A stretch of 64,000 nt of DNA, from NCBI RefSeq assembly GCF_026262505.1, contig NC_067205.1, positions 6,820,001 through 6,884,000 of the forward strand, read 5' to 3'. Positions 27,877-38,840 of this stretch are shown piece by piece; the stretch's first letter is position 1, and every line of letters starts with the position of its first letter. The notes under the pieces were generated by a model. The model was not told the DNA's origin, ran no database searches, and was given only the letters and a program-made list of their open reading frames with translations. Both the position numbers and the translations under genes were made by a program. The stretch comes from Trichomonas vaginalis G3 (Eukaryota; Parabasalia; Trichomonadida; Trichomonadidae).

Positions 27877-28517
27877 AGTTAGTATACAAGTCTTGGGTAT
27901 GGTGGCACTGCGTTCCACCTTACCCAATACTTGTGAATTTGACACTTTACAAAACCGTTAACGTATATTTTACAACATGAACGCAAAAACTAACTTAACC
28001 TTAAATATTTACAAAGCCGCCAACAATTTCACCTCACTATCGTTCTCACTAACAACTTCACTATTGTTCTCATAAATTTTCCTCAATATCTTCATCATCA
28101 GTGTTAACCCTATTGTAGTCATACTTGAAGCCATAAACTTTCTCTAACTTCTTAACGTACAATTTACATAACTTACCTTCGTCATCGTATGGTTTAATGA
28201 TATAACTATTTCTATCTTTATAAACAGTCAATGAAAAGTCAACTGGTCTCGGATGTATTTGAAAGAACATGTTATGCTCAGGAAGGAAGAATAAATGTTT
28301 AAATGTATGTTTGTTATATGTTTTGATTTGTATGAGTTGCTTTTGTTCTGTCATTGCATCCAAATAAAAAAAATAATTTTAAAAAATAAAATAAAAAATA
28401 AATGATATCACCACCTCTCACACGTATGAAAACATAGCACAAAAATAAATTTAGGTGAAGTGGTGAGATCTAACCCGATTTCTAACCTCATTTCTACCCT
28501 GTTGAATTCATTGCTTT
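27877..28517. repeat. Left terminal inverted repeat of Polinton B (about 641 bp)
   Basis: Matches the reverse complement of 48723-49376 almost perfectly; the right copy has one extra 12-bp GGGTTAGAAATC-type unit. It contains a complete 94-aa gene and a strong subterminal imperfect hairpin (CTTGGGTATGGTGGC against CCACCTTACCCAA). The inner end reaches into the last codons of the neighbouring gene. Confidence 0.95.
28070..28354 (-). CDS. TIR-borne protein, 94 aa (left copy)
   Basis: Starts at MTEQKQ (an upstream TTG start is not needed). It is basic in the middle and acidic at the C-terminus (NRVNTDDEDIEENL). Unknown function. Because it lies wholly in the TIR it exists twice, with the other copy at 48899-49183, which differs in about one residue. 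The spacing to the end is only about 190 bp, so a role in end recognition or replication is conceivable but unproven. Confidence 0.65.
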   Translation of the reverse strand: MTEQKQLIQIKTYNKHTFKHLFFLPEHNMFFQIHPRPVDFSLTVYKDRNSYIIKPYDDEGKLCKLYVKKLEKVYGFKYDYNRVNTDDEDIEENL

Positions 28518-28736
28518 CTCCAACTCTTCTAACTTCTTCTTAAGTTCAGCAATGTTGTCCTCATGAAGTTTAATCTTTCTCAAAATTCCTTCTTTATCTA
28601 ATGGTTGCTTTATCTTTCTAAACTGAACTCTACCATCCTTCATAGTATGAATGTAAAAACCTTCTGGAATAGTTCCTGATTTAATGTATTCTAAAAAAAA
28701 CTTTTGTTTCATTGCTTCAGTGACTTTATTTGTCAT
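28494..28736 (-). CDS. Small coiled-coil protein, 80 aa
   Basis: The start is taken at ATG 28736. The C-terminal half is a heptad-like helix (ILRKIKLHEDNIAELKKKLE); the N-terminal half has GTIPEGFYIHTMKDGRVQFR. Unknown. The last codons lie inside the TIR. It is first in a minus-strand block with the Pro-rich and capsid genes. Confidence 0.55.
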   Translation of the reverse strand: MTNKVTEAMKQKFFLEYIKSGTIPEGFYIHTMKDGRVQFRKIKQPLDKEGILRKIKLHEDNIAELKKKLEELEKAMNSTG

Positions 28737-28784
28737 TTCAATCAAATAAAAATTTTAATATTAAATAAAAATAACGTTATTTTT

Positions 28785-29228
28785 TCAGTAAGGAAACGCA
28801 GGAGTTTTACGATTTATTTGAGGAGTAGGTTCTGGTTTAAATGTTGGAGTCGGTTTTGGAGTTGACTTTTGAATAGGAGTTTGTACTTCCATAGGTTCAG
28901 GAGTCATTGAAGGCGTTGGTTTTGGCGAAGGTGTCGGAGTTTGTTTAACTTCAGCTACTTCAGTATTATTTACAGCATTTGCTTTATTTCTTTTCAACAT
29001 CATAACTGCTACTGCTGTAGCTAGCAAACCTAGTGGGAGACCATATCTTATATAAGGACTTGACCAAATGCTATTTTTGACAGGAGCTGGTGGAACACCT
29101 AACCTTGGTGAGACTGCTCTTTGCCATTGTGCAGCTCGTAAGAAATATTCAATAGGTGCTCCATAATCGTTTGGTAAAGTTTGTTTCATAGATGGTGAAG
29201 GTTCACGAGAGCTTGATGAAGAACTCAT
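28785..29228 (-). CDS. Membrane-anchored Pro-rich protein, 147 aa
   Basis: Ser-rich N-terminus, a single hydrophobic segment (YGLPLGLLATAVAVMML, about residues 57-73), then a Pro/Thr-rich tail (TPTPSPKPTPSMTPEP and similar). It is likely an internal-membrane or surface-tail virion protein. It lies directly downstream of the candidate major capsid gene on the same strand. Confidence 0.6.
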   Translation of the reverse strand: MSSSSSSREPSPSMKQTLPNDYGAPIEYFLRAAQWQRAVSPRLGVPPAPVKNSIWSSPYIRYGLPLGLLATAVAVMMLKRNKANAVNNTEVAEVKQTPTPSPKPTPSMTPEPMEVQTPIQKSTPKPTPTFKPEPTPQINRKTPAFPY

Positions 29229-29251
29229 TTATAAGCTTTAAAAATAAACGT

Positions 29252-30831
29252 TCATCCTTTATTCCTCACTGTCGTCCGAGCTAAGTTATAGTCATCTAAT
29301 CTTATTATTGGGATTCCATTAGCACGCACCTGAATGGCAAAGCAACAATCCCTCATAAATCCAATAAGTGGCTTTGGTACGTTTTCAGTTGCTAGTTCAA
29401 TAGGTCCTTTAACAGACAATTTGTATGTTATTGGAGCAGTAGATGTTTGACCTTGCTGGAAGCAAAAGTCCACTTCTGTTGGAAAACCACATAAGAAATG
29501 TGTGTTGTCATAGCTATCCCATTTATGTTCCACACTACCATCATCCACCAATGACCTCATAACATCTTCATTAAATCCTATCATATCATTGTTTGTATTG
29601 CAAGCGTTCGCAACCATTTCATAAAATACAGGTCCATATGATTTTTCAGGTTCTGCAGGCATATTTCCATAAGCTCCCATGGAAAGCTGAAGATATTTAA
29701 ACTTAGGGTTCTCAAAATTAACATAATAGTTGTCTTTCTTTCTAAATAGTGCCCAAATACTTTTAACATTAATAGGCGTATAAGCTGCTGTAAATGTTGC
29801 ACTTGAACTATCTGTATTCTTTGAGAATGAACCGTCCATAGGAATCCAATCCATAACTTTAACAGGAAAACATAAAGCCTCGTTTGTATAATGTTCTACA
29901 AGTTCTGTATAAATGTTAGGGTCTAAAGAGAATGACTTTGGATGAATGAAACATTCATTAAAATCCATCTTTGTTCGAAATAGTTGCTGGGTTACAGTTG
30001 TAATAGTAACTGTTCCACTAGCTTCTATGCCTTCGTTATCATAGTGAATGGTTCATTCCATGGAACAAATTTATTTGTCGGTGGATTTGAATCTGAAGCA
30101 AATGCAACTTTAAGAGTTGGATTGAAAGCAATGATATCATTTACAGATATAGATGTGCATTGTAAGGCGTCGCTACTGAACTTTACTTTAAGCTGAATGT
30201 TTCCTGCAAAAGCTGGAATAAATCGAATAGCTTCTAATGGAAGGAATCTTCTAACAGGAATTCTTAAACGAAGCTTAAAATCAAATGATTTTCCTGCTGT
30301 AATTGGACCACTAACAATTTGTCCTGTTCTGCATGTTCCCGAATGACTCCATACATCTTCATGTCGAGTCTTTGAGAAAACATCTACTTTCTTTATTTGT
30401 TCGGTAGTTTGTGAGTTTGAAGTTATATATGCTTCTTCTCTTGCGTTGTCTTGAGAATATACGATACGACCATTTGCAAGGATTTGATATCCAGCAACTG
30501 CATAGAAAGCGTCATCGAAACCAATCCAAAATCCTGGTGGGTTTGTTTTATTGGAACCTGAACCAATTTCTTTATCTGCAATAAATTGACCTTCCATTTT
30601 ATACGTAATGAATGTATTGTAAAGGTCCAACATATTTTCACCAGGAGGTGAGAGATTGAATGTTACCCATGTGTTATCTTTAGCAGTTCCAGGTTGTGAT
30701 GGAATCTTTGCGTCAGAATATTTTCTATTAGTGTCACCAATTTGAACTGCATTGTCTATGATATCGAAATATGAGCGAATCTGATGAATATGCTCTGCTG
30801 GAGTAAATTCGTTTAACTGTTCGTTCTGCAT
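29252..30831 (-). pseudogene. Candidate major capsid protein (double jelly-roll), fossil with about one break
   Basis: Long beta-rich frames with the look of Polinton major capsid proteins: TWVTFNLSPPGENMLDLYNT, then GFDDAFYAVAGYQILANGR, RLRIPVRRFLPLEAIRFIPA, and in the downstream part IWALFRKKDNYYVNFENPKF and PLIGFMRDCCFAIQVRANG. The total span of about 1.6 kb fits the usual size of about 500 aa. The assignment rests on length, position and beta-strand pattern. The region is broken at about one place. Confidence 0.6.
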
Positions 30832-30859
30832 GTATTTTACTTCGGATAAAAATATCTAT

Positions 30860-31294
30860 TTACTTCATTATTCTCACTCTTCTTCTTGGCATTCGTGGTG
30901 GAAGTTGTTTCTTGACATTTTCAATGAACTGTACATTCTCTTTTGTCTCAACTTCTTTCACTGGTGGGTCAGGATTCTTTGACTCGGTTTGCTTTTCAAT
31001 GAAATTCACGAACTTTGCAATAAGCTCTTGGTTCGTTATTGAAAGAACATCTGGCTTCTTTTCTTCTTGTTCTATTGACTTTTCAGTTTGAATAGAAGGT
31101 TTTATATGGGCTTCGTGGACTTCACCCTTGCCATACACCTTAATGTTGTCGCTCTCTGCATTCGCTAATGGAACCTTTCTTTTTCTTACGTATATTTTAC
31201 CATCTTTACTCTGACTTACATAATAGAAAGGATGTTGTATTCCTCTGCCGTCATTTAATATAATAGACTCTCGTTCTGATTTTGACAAGCTCAT
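30860..31294 (-). CDS. Polinton protein, 144 aa, charged with basic tail
   Basis: N-terminal globular part (GIQHPFYYVSQSKDGKIYVR), a Glu/Lys-rich middle and a strongly basic end (PPRMPRRRVRIMK). It lies upstream of the capsid gene on the same strand. A scaffold or DNA-binding role would fit the composition, but there is no family match. Confidence 0.55.
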   Translation of the reverse strand: MSLSKSERESIILNDGRGIQHPFYYVSQSKDGKIYVRKRKVPLANAESDNIKVYGKGEVHEAHIKPSIQTEKSIEQEEKKPDVLSITNQELIAKFVNFIEKQTESKNPDPPVKEVETKENVQFIENVKKQLPPRMPRRRVRIMK

Positions 31295-31339
31295 TTTACA
31301 TCGGTTAAAGTTTTAATTTAGTTTTTTATCTACAGTCAA

Positions 31340-31600
31340 ATGACTCAGACAAGCCCTACGGACAAGACCCAAGGGGTCATAGATGTTGAAGCATTGAAGA
31401 AAGAAATTCGCGAGCAAATTTTATCCGAACTGAAGGAACAAAAACAAGAACAAAAGCCAGAGAGACCAAAGAGAAAACTTAGTGAAAAACAACTTGCTGC
31501 ATTAGCTGCTGGAAGACAAAAGAACCCACGTTTGCTGGCGAAGAAAGCTAGAGAAGAAGCTGAAGCAAAAGCTAAAGAAGCTGAAGCAAAGAAAGAGTAA
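31340..31600 (+). CDS. Small Lys/Glu/Ala-rich protein, 86 aa
   Basis: Mostly charged helix (ALKKEIREQILSELKEQKQE, then KAREEAEAKAKEAEAKKE) with a basic centre (KPERPKRKLSEKQLAALAAG). It is divergent from the 144-aa gene. Possibly a DNA-binding or scaffold protein; unknown. Confidence 0.5.
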   Translation: MTQTSPTDKTQGVIDVEALKKEIREQILSELKEQKQEQKPERPKRKLSEKQLAALAAGRQKNPRLLAKKAREEAEAKAKEAEAKKE

Positions 31601-31624
31601 ATGATTTATTTTTATCCGAATTAA

Positions 31625-32481
31625 ATGTATAGACAAATACCTTTATCTGTTGCGTTCAGTAGTGAAAACCCTGACGTCAAAATAAAGGGGAACAGAGTAA
31701 CGTTTAAGTTTCCAACAGACTGGATTGTGAACATAAATGAAGAGAAGTACATTGGCATAACATCTATGTATATAACACGTGCATTTAGGAAAGTTGACTT
31801 TATACTTCAAGTCGAGATAGAAAATGACGAACAGTCTTTAAGTGTCCAAAACATTCACATATACAAATACTTTAAAGACGATACAACATTTTGCAATGTA
31901 TGATTTCTTAATGAAATGTTCGAGAAAAAGTTCAACATTGAAGTACAAACTTTACAGCCTTTACGTGAGTTTCTTGCACAACTGAAAGAAGAAGGTAGTC
32001 AGCCACAACTTATAGACTTTCATTATGAATTTAATGAAAATGAAGATGGAACACATGACTGTCAGTTTGTTGTATATTCACCATTCAATGAAGTCGCTAA
32101 AGAGAAAGAAAATCCATTACGTATAAGTTTCAAATCTCTGAACCAAGTGATGATTTCAAGAATGTTTTCAATTATGATGCAATGCTTCCGAGGAAAAATG
32201 AATTTTCAAAGATTGTAACACCTGGCATTTGGGATAGAAAGCAAGCTATATTATATTCAAACTTAATAAGTAAGGGAGTTGAAAATGAGTTCATTGGTCA
32301 TACAAGAACTTCACCACTTCCTAACCCTAAATACTATAAATTAACTGGCTTCAATCGTGAGTTTTGGATAGACATGTTCTCCACTCATGACCATAACTGC
32401 CCAGTGTTCTTACCTCCAGACCATAAGGACTGTCTCTACATTGAAGCACAACTCTTAAACTCTACCATCGCAGTATTGTAA
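31625..32481 (+). pseudogene. Penton/minor-capsid-like gene, fossil with about two breaks
   Basis: Three readable stretches on the plus strand. The last (KYYKLTGFNREFWIDMFSTH, then VFLPPDHKDCLYIEAQLLN) ends like the 293-aa and 258-aa capsid-like proteins of these Polintons (strand, turn with Pro-Lys/Asp-Gly/Lys-Asp, strand). It follows a TTTTTATCCGAATTAA leader. Confidence 0.55.
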
Positions 32482-32603
32482 AATCTACGCTAGCTTTATT
32501 TTTATCACGAATGACCTCATTTGCTGACAAAAATAAATGACCTCATTCATGACCTCATTGCTGACCTCATTCATGACCTCATTGCTGACAAAAATAAATG
32601 ACC

Positions 32604-35600
32604 TCAGAACTTCAACTTACGAATAAAGCTTGTTTTAGTCGTTATTGAGAAGTTAAACTTCTCTTCAAAGCAAGGTTGACATGACTTACATAAGTCAAAT
32701 CCAATCTCTTGACCGTCATAAAGTGCTTTATATAACTTCATAACACTGAACTCAGAGTCTTTGTCAAATTTTCCTTGCGGAACCATTAAACCTTTATCTT
32801 CATTGAAACACTGAACAGAGTCAGGAAACATTTCATTAGCGGTTAAAGCAATAACATCTTGCTTCACGCCTTTCATTCTGCAGTGAAATGCAACTTCATT
32901 TAAATCGTTAGTGAGTAAGTCTATGTAGGTCTTCTTTCCACAAAATATTGACTTGTATGCTAAACTTTGTTTTCCAGGTGTTATTTCTGCGAAGTCGCTA
33001 TGAAACTGACCAAGGTTTTTACCAATGAGAACTCTTCCATAACGTTTCTCAAACTCTTCAGCTAAACGATGGATATCTTCATTGTAGAGATGCATACTGT
33101 CCGTATCGCTATAAAAGATGTCCATTCCTAAGTCCTCAGCAGTACAGAATACTTCACACATTATTCTCTTCGACATAGATAGAATATTAACACCAAGTGG
33201 ACAGAAGTTAAAGTGTCTGCAAATGCTTTTCGTTAGCTTGAAAATAGTTTTATCTGAACCATCCAAACCTTCGAACTTCACTATATGGTTGTAGTTTCTG
33301 ATGGCATATCTTATAGCATCTTTGTCATTTACTATGGTTATTTTTGACTCAATAGGAGATAGAATAGTTTTGCCATAAATACTGTTCAGAATGAGCTTTA
33401 TATTTTCTTGCAAAGGATTTCCTTCTTTCTTATACTTTAACCTTAACTCAAACAACTTCTTTACTTCATCTCTTATTCTAATATCTCTGTTTCCATCGTA
33501 ATAGTATCCTTGCAACACTTCACATTTGACACCTTGATATTTTATGAGGTCTTGTAATGTTATATGGTCAACATACATTAAACAGCAAGTGTTTGAACTT
33601 CTGGGAACGTTAAGTTCTGGATTTAGTTCAGGGTCACAAACTATTAAAGGAAAGTGTCTATGTATTCCAATCTCTGTTATCTTAATGAGAACAAAGAAGC
33701 CAGACATAAACTTTTCACCAATGGGTTCCTTTTGGTCGTCATCGAATAAATGTCTCATGAGATACTCTGTGCTTAACATCTCATCCTTCAATACTTTGGA
33801 ATTCCTTCTAAAGTATAAAGTCTTGCTATAGCTGATGGATATAATGAAACAGCGTCGAAGTCAGCAATGAGTTTCTTTTCGCTCTTTTGTTTCATGTTAT
33901 CTGACAACATACATCTTCCACCTTGAATGCATCTCGAAATAAATTCTCTTGGTTTATTTGAGAGGTCATATAAATTTCCATTCGGGAAGTACACTCTGTT
34001 CTCAAATAATTTGTTAGCAATTGAACAAATACTAACGTAGTCATAAACGTTTAAATCAAACTCTTTCAATAAGTCATTGCGGAACTTACAAAACCTTCTC
34101 TTAAAATTCTTACATCTTGTTTGCAATAAAATGTGCTATATTTTTCTAAGTCGAAGTGGTTTTCATCTATTCTGCAACCTTTGATGGAATCTATGTTTTT
34201 CATAAATGTATCTGCATCCTGGATAAACTTACATGCTTCAGAAATGACACCAGTTCTGTTGTCATTTGCTAACAAAGTACTGCTGTAGTAGTTATATGGA
34301 AATACTTCTTTCGGTCCTGTTTGTAAGTTAAACATAGCAGGAAATAGTTTAAGCTTCTTATTTATAACACTGTAAGAGTCTTTTATAATAATTGCCCTTC
34401 CTTTATATAAGCCAGTTATTTGCATTGTTCGTGAACCTTTAATGATGGGAGTTCCTTTCACTTCTGTCATGTGTCTTAAGATGAAGTTTATATCATACTG
34501 AGGTTATGGAAATATATTAAACTCTTGTCAGGAAGTCGTTCCAAAAATTCTGTTGCACAGTTCTGACCCCAAATGCTTTCACTCACTGAACCATCTTCAC
34601 TGTCATAACAGATGTTAAAAGCTTTATGAAAGCCATCGGTACTACACTCAAAGTCAGCAAAGAAAACGTGCTCAGGAATGAACTTGCACTTATTTTTATT
34701 TACTTCTTTTGACTCTGCTTTCTTCTTCAGTTGTACACAATACTTTGGAGCATATGTCAAATCTTTAAATGGTGCAAGGTTCTGTTTATATAAGTCAGTC
34801 GTATATGTGAAAAGTTCTCCATAAGAAATAGGTTCGAAATATTTGCACTCCCACAATGTTTTCATAACATCCCATAGCGGTGTAGTTCTATCATAACGAA
34901 CTACATATTTGTTCTCTCTCTTTGTATATATTTTCATCTGTTTCTCAATGTTCATTCCACCACACTCCTTCAAGATTTCTTTGTAATTTCTGACGAAGTA
35001 TGTTGTCATTGGAAGTCTTTCGTTTAGCATGTAGTGGTCTTCAACAAGAAGTAGGTCAATAGTTCGAACAGTTTCACATTCTTTTGGTATGTATCTCTTT
35101 ATTTCATTATATCTTGAGTCATTGAAGTAACCAATGGTAACATTAAATGCTATACCTGTTGCGTCAGAAATTTCTTGTACTTTACTTTGAGGAAAGTCTC
35201 TAACACGAATGACTTCTCTCATGTGGTCAATAGTTTCTTCATTTACTCCAGCCTGAATGCAAGCATAAACGAAACAATTGTCTTCTGTCATAAGTGTTGC
35301 AGTTCTTTTGTTCAGTTCATTGAAGATTTGGTAGCGTTCAAGATTTATAGGTAATGTGCAAAGATACTTCCAGAACTGACCGCTTCTCTTCTTATAAAAC
35401 TTCTTTTCACCATTATCTTTCCAAAAGCTTTCTATAAGTGCTGGGTTTCCTGTTTGCTTAAGAGCTTCCAAAATGGCTTTCTGGTCATTTGTCAGTGTGC
35501 TTTCATCTCTATATGGTCTCTTTTTTGGTTTGCCTTTCTTTACATCTGACATCGTTAAGCCTTCATATTCTGTTAAATCATACATCTTTATTTCAGTAAG

Positions 35601-36350
35601 ATTCTTTATGTTTGTCAAGAAGAAGTCATAGTGCATTTCAACAATACCTGCGGCATTTGCTTCTATCTCTGATATAAAGTTCTCCTTCAAGAGCTGATGT
35701 AGTAATGTTCCAATATTATTGAGGTTTAACGTAGAACATTCATACTTTCCACCAAGTTTATAACATACCATCCATCTCTGTTGTGAGTTTATTTTAATCT
35801 TCTCTAAGAGTCTCATGAAAACCTTACCGAAATGTTTGTGTAAATATTCTCTGTTTGGTTCATCTAAAGCTTCGATGTTAAAGTCAGTGAGTCTATTGCC
35901 TGACTTCACATTTCTCTTCCTATTCTCTTCATCTTTCTTTAACCATCTCTCACCTTCTTTTGGTTTGTCGTCAATGGAACGAATGACATCGTTAGCTTTG
36001 CGAACTTGTTCTATAGCACTTTTAAACATCTCTCTTCTCTGTTGTTTCAGTGTGTCGTCTCTCTTTCGTGTTTCACCAACGTTCGCATTTGTTATGTCAA
36101 ACATTTCTCTTCTTACTTCATGAGGTACTGAACGTCTATGATATAAGTCAATAGCAACGTCATTTAAAGGAAAAGTTCTTGCATTTATGAACTCATGAAT
36201 TCTATCATAAGTTATTTCACCATTATAGTCATTGAGGATGTCAGCGAGTGCTTTTTTGTTTGTTGCGTAATGCTTTGCAACATCTATATTAGCTTCTGTA
36301 AGAAGTTGTTTTATTTCCGAGTGTTCTAACTTAGACAACTTCCGATACAT
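32604..36350 (-). pseudogene. Protein-primed DNA polymerase B of Polinton B (fossil, about three breaks)
   Basis: Spans about 3.7 kb, or roughly 1,250 codons. The N-terminal part (34488-36350) holds a charged region and exonuclease-like motifs (HVFFADFECSTDGFHKAF; SLIYFHNLS). The C-terminal half has ADFDAVSLYPSAIARL (motif A), LKLILNSIYGKTILSP (motif B) and MDIFYSDTDSMHLYN (motif C). This order and the TPR-type spacing identify a family B protein-primed enzyme that replicates the element from its ends. Confidence 0.93.
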
Positions 36351-36440
36351 CTTTAGTAGGAAATAAAAAAATATTTTTTGAAAAAATTAGATTAGATTTT
36401 TTAAAGTTATTTTTCAAAATAATTTAATATTTTTATTTTA

Positions 36441-36914
36441 ATGAAACACATGCAAGATTGCAAGTTCTTTTCATACAATGCTCTCGCTAATGCCATCAAG
36501 AATGAGTTCAATAATGCTTCAAATGTTAATGTTATCTTTAACAAGAAGTTTGTGAAAGAATCTAAGTTTGGTCAGTATGTCAGACCATTAGCTATCGTCA
36601 TTGACCGCAAACGTTATACTTCACAAGAGTTAGCAGTAGTTTTGAAACAAAAGAGTTTCTTCGTGAATGTCAAAGATACTCATTATACTGTCATAAAGAA
36701 CTCTAACATTGACTTCTTCAGTATTGCTTTAAATCTTTCCGAACAGAAAGAATATAAGAAGGGTGAAACATCTGTGAAATATTATCCTTCATCTCTGAAG
36801 ACAATAACGAACAAAGATGTTATACAGAAATTCTTACCAAAGGTTGAAGAAGCTTCAATTGACATTGACGAAGGAAGTGAAATGGTTGAAGAAATTGACC
36901 CTGACGTTATTTGA
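36441..36914 (+). CDS. Polinton conserved protein, 157 aa (copy B)
   Basis: Sister of 3505-3978, with the same length and only a few substitutions, mostly conservative, which suggests coding constraint. It lies divergent from the polymerase over a 90-bp A/T-rich spacer. Function unknown. Confidence 0.75.
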   Translation: MKHMQDCKFFSYNALANAIKNEFNNASNVNVIFNKKFVKESKFGQYVRPLAIVIDRKRYTSQELAVVLKQKSFFVNVKDTHYTVIKNSNIDFFSIALNLSEQKEYKKGETSVKYYPSSLKTITNKDVIQKFLPKVEEASIDIDEGSEMVEEIDPDVI

Positions 36915-36932
36915 ACAAAAATATATTTTTGG

Positions 36933-37148
36933 TTAGTCTTCATATCGATATTTTACAACAATTCCCCAATGTATAAACTTTTCATACGCTTTTTCATAAG
37001 CTTTATATACCTTCAGAAATTTTGCATAATCTTTAGAAGCATTTAGATATTGTTTAAATGCTTTGTATGTCTTCAGAAATTTTGCATAATCTTTTACATG
37101 TTGTTCGTTCTCTTCTTCTGTCATGAGTTCCGAATATTCTAAATTCAT
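36933..37148 (-). CDS. Small Lys/Tyr-rich protein, 71 aa (copy B)
   Basis: Identical in protein sequence to 3997-4212 of Polinton A, including the duplicated KDYAKFLK helix. Function unknown. Confidence 0.7.
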   Translation of the reverse strand: MNLEYSELMTEEENEQHVKDYAKFLKTYKAFKQYLNASKDYAKFLKVYKAYEKAYEKFIHWGIVVKYRYED

Positions 37149-37201
37149 TTTTTTTCATATGAGATAAAATTTTATAAAAAATAAAATTAGCTTAGATTTT
37201 T

Positions 37202-38047
37202 TTATTCTTCCTCTTTGAAGTTATCGAAATATTCTGTTATTTTTTCCTTCAGTAATGGTAAGTCTTCTTTGAAGGTAAGAATTGTACAACCTTTAATATC
37301 ATAGTGTGTTTGAGGAAGAGTACTTTTGACAATTTCCTTTATTTGCTCATTCGGTGTCATTGAAATCGGTAAGTTTTCACGATAGAACCAGTTTCTGTCA
37401 GATTTATATATTTTAGCGAGGTCATAAAAGCTCTTGTTGTTTCTTCTCACTAAATGCAACATAACCATATCTCTATCTTCTTCTTTCTCCATCTCTTCAG
37501 CGTAAATCATATACTTATAGCTTTTTTCCTTTCCTTTTGGTACTGAACGTGGTATTCTTTTCTGTATGCTTTTGTCTTTGGATTCAATGACTTCATCTTT
37601 TGCTTGAAGTTTCTTTTCCATCTCTCCACGTTCTGCTTTATATAGTTCATCTAACATCATGAAAATATAACAAGCATAACGAGGTGAAGCCCACATTGCT
37701 ACAGCGTTTACTAAAAGTCTATGAACATAATAACCTTTCAAACCAGGTGCCAAATTCTTGCGATTTTCGTACGGAATCTCTTCTCTCGGTTTTCCGAGGG
37801 AAGCAATCATATGAGGAAATTCTTCTAAAAGTTCTTTTGTCTGTTGGTTTTCAAACCAATGATATGCTTGCTTTGTAGAACGAAGAGCATTCATTATACT
37901 TTGCATTTGGTACATGTCATCTTTGACTGAACGAATGAGACGTAACTGTTTGTTATACTGTATGTATTCGTATTCTTCATTTATAGCTTCATGGACTATA
38001 ACTGTTGTTGTGTTCTCTGATGTTGTCATTACTGTCTTTACATACAA
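37202..38047 (-). CDS. KilA-N domain protein, 281 aa (copy B)
   Basis: Sister of 4267-5112 with the same domain order and length. It lies 70 bp downstream of the GIY-YIG gene on the same strand; both begin MYVKTVM after the same TTTTAT..TTGTATGTAAAGAC leader. A short stem CTCGGTTTTCCGAG near 37787 lies in the coding part in both copies. Confidence 0.8.
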   Translation of the reverse strand: MYVKTVMTTSENTTTVIVHEAINEEYEYIQYNKQLRLIRSVKDDMYQMQSIMNALRSTKQAYHWFENQQTKELLEEFPHMIASLGKPREEIPYENRKNLAPGLKGYYVHRLLVNAVAMWASPRYACYIFMMLDELYKAERGEMEKKLQAKDEVIESKDKSIQKRIPRSVPKGKEKSYKYMIYAEEMEKEEDRDMVMLHLVRRNNKSFYDLAKIYKSDRNWFYRENLPISMTPNEQIKEIVKSTLPQTHYDIKGCTILTFKEDLPLLKEKITEYFDNFKEEE

Positions 38048-38117
38048 AATAAAAAAATAAATAAAAATAAAATTAGCGTTATTTTCTGACTTTCACAAAA
38101 GACCAAAAATAAACGCT

Positions 38118-38747
38118 TTACATGTATTTTTCAGCAACTTCGTCAAATAATTTTATAGCTTTATCTATCTCATCTACTTCAAACGTTTCTTTACCTTTCA
38201 TGGGAGCACCATACATTTTCTCAAACTTTTCAAGTAGTTCTGTTTCTGCAGCTCTCATATCATTAACGAACACAACCTTGACTCTATTGACTGTACTGTC
38301 ATATCTTTGAGTTATATTATATGTTCTTCCTATCTTATATCTCTTTGTATTGAAGTCCTTCGGTTTCTGAACGATGTAAAGTAAGCCTTCACTGCAACGT
38401 TCCGTATCGAATGAACCATAAGTTATGAAGTTATATCCAACAACTGGGTCTAACCATAACAAAACTATTGGTATAAGACTTTTGTCTATAAGATATGCTC
38501 TTGTTCCATGAAATGCTACTGATATCATAAGCTCAGGATTTCTTGTCAAAATTTTCTGAGTTGAAGCATTTCTAACCCAGTCGTTTGTTTTCTTTCCAGA
38601 TGGTGTTATAATGTCTGACAAAGAATATTTGTTGTATTTCTTTGAGTATCTTACGTTTAAATCACCTATTCTAACCACTTTGGTGTCATTGTCTATCTTT
38701 CTAACTGTTTCAAACTCAATGTTTGACATTACTGTCTTTACATACAA
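38118..38747 (-). CDS. GIY-YIG (T5orf172/MUG113-type) protein with KilA-N/Bro-like N-terminus, 209 aa
   Basis: The C-terminal half (about 115-200) has EGLLYIVQKPKDFN, then RYKIGRTYNITQRY, VVFVNDMRAAETELLEKFEK and KETFEVDE: the GIY-YIG-like T5orf172 pattern found fused to KilA-N or Bro-N domains in large DNA viruses. The N-terminal half (RYSKKYNKYSLSDIITPSGK, then FHGTRAYLIDKSLIPIVLLW) resembles such a DNA-binding module. Polinton A lacks the gene at the matching position. Possible roles are homing-type nicking or host-DNA degradation; this is inferred from the family. Confidence 0.75.
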   Translation of the reverse strand: MYVKTVMSNIEFETVRKIDNDTKVVRIGDLNVRYSKKYNKYSLSDIITPSGKKTNDWVRNASTQKILTRNPELMISVAFHGTRAYLIDKSLIPIVLLWLDPVVGYNFITYGSFDTERCSEGLLYIVQKPKDFNTKRYKIGRTYNITQRYDSTVNRVKVVFVNDMRAAETELLEKFEKMYGAPMKGKETFEVDEIDKAIKLFDEVAEKYM

Positions 38748-38769
38748 GATAAAAATTTTTCTTAGAAAA

Positions 38770-38826
38770 AATAATGTTTATGTTAGCATGTTAGATCTAA
38801 CACGTTTTCTAACCACTTTTCTAACA
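38770..38826. repeat. Palindrome-cored boundary repeat, copy B2
   Basis: The core GTTAGATCTAAC is at 38790-38801 with iterated TTTTCTAAC units to its right. It is inverted relative to 39883-39930, and the pair brackets gene 38841-39782. Confidence 0.8.
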
Positions 38827-38840
38827 TCGAAGAAAACTAT

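Noticed and set aside
28785-29228. Signal peptide or secreted protein
   Set aside because: The hydrophobic segment is internal (about residue 57-73) and preceded by a polar Ser-rich stretch, so it fits a membrane anchor and not a cleaved signal.
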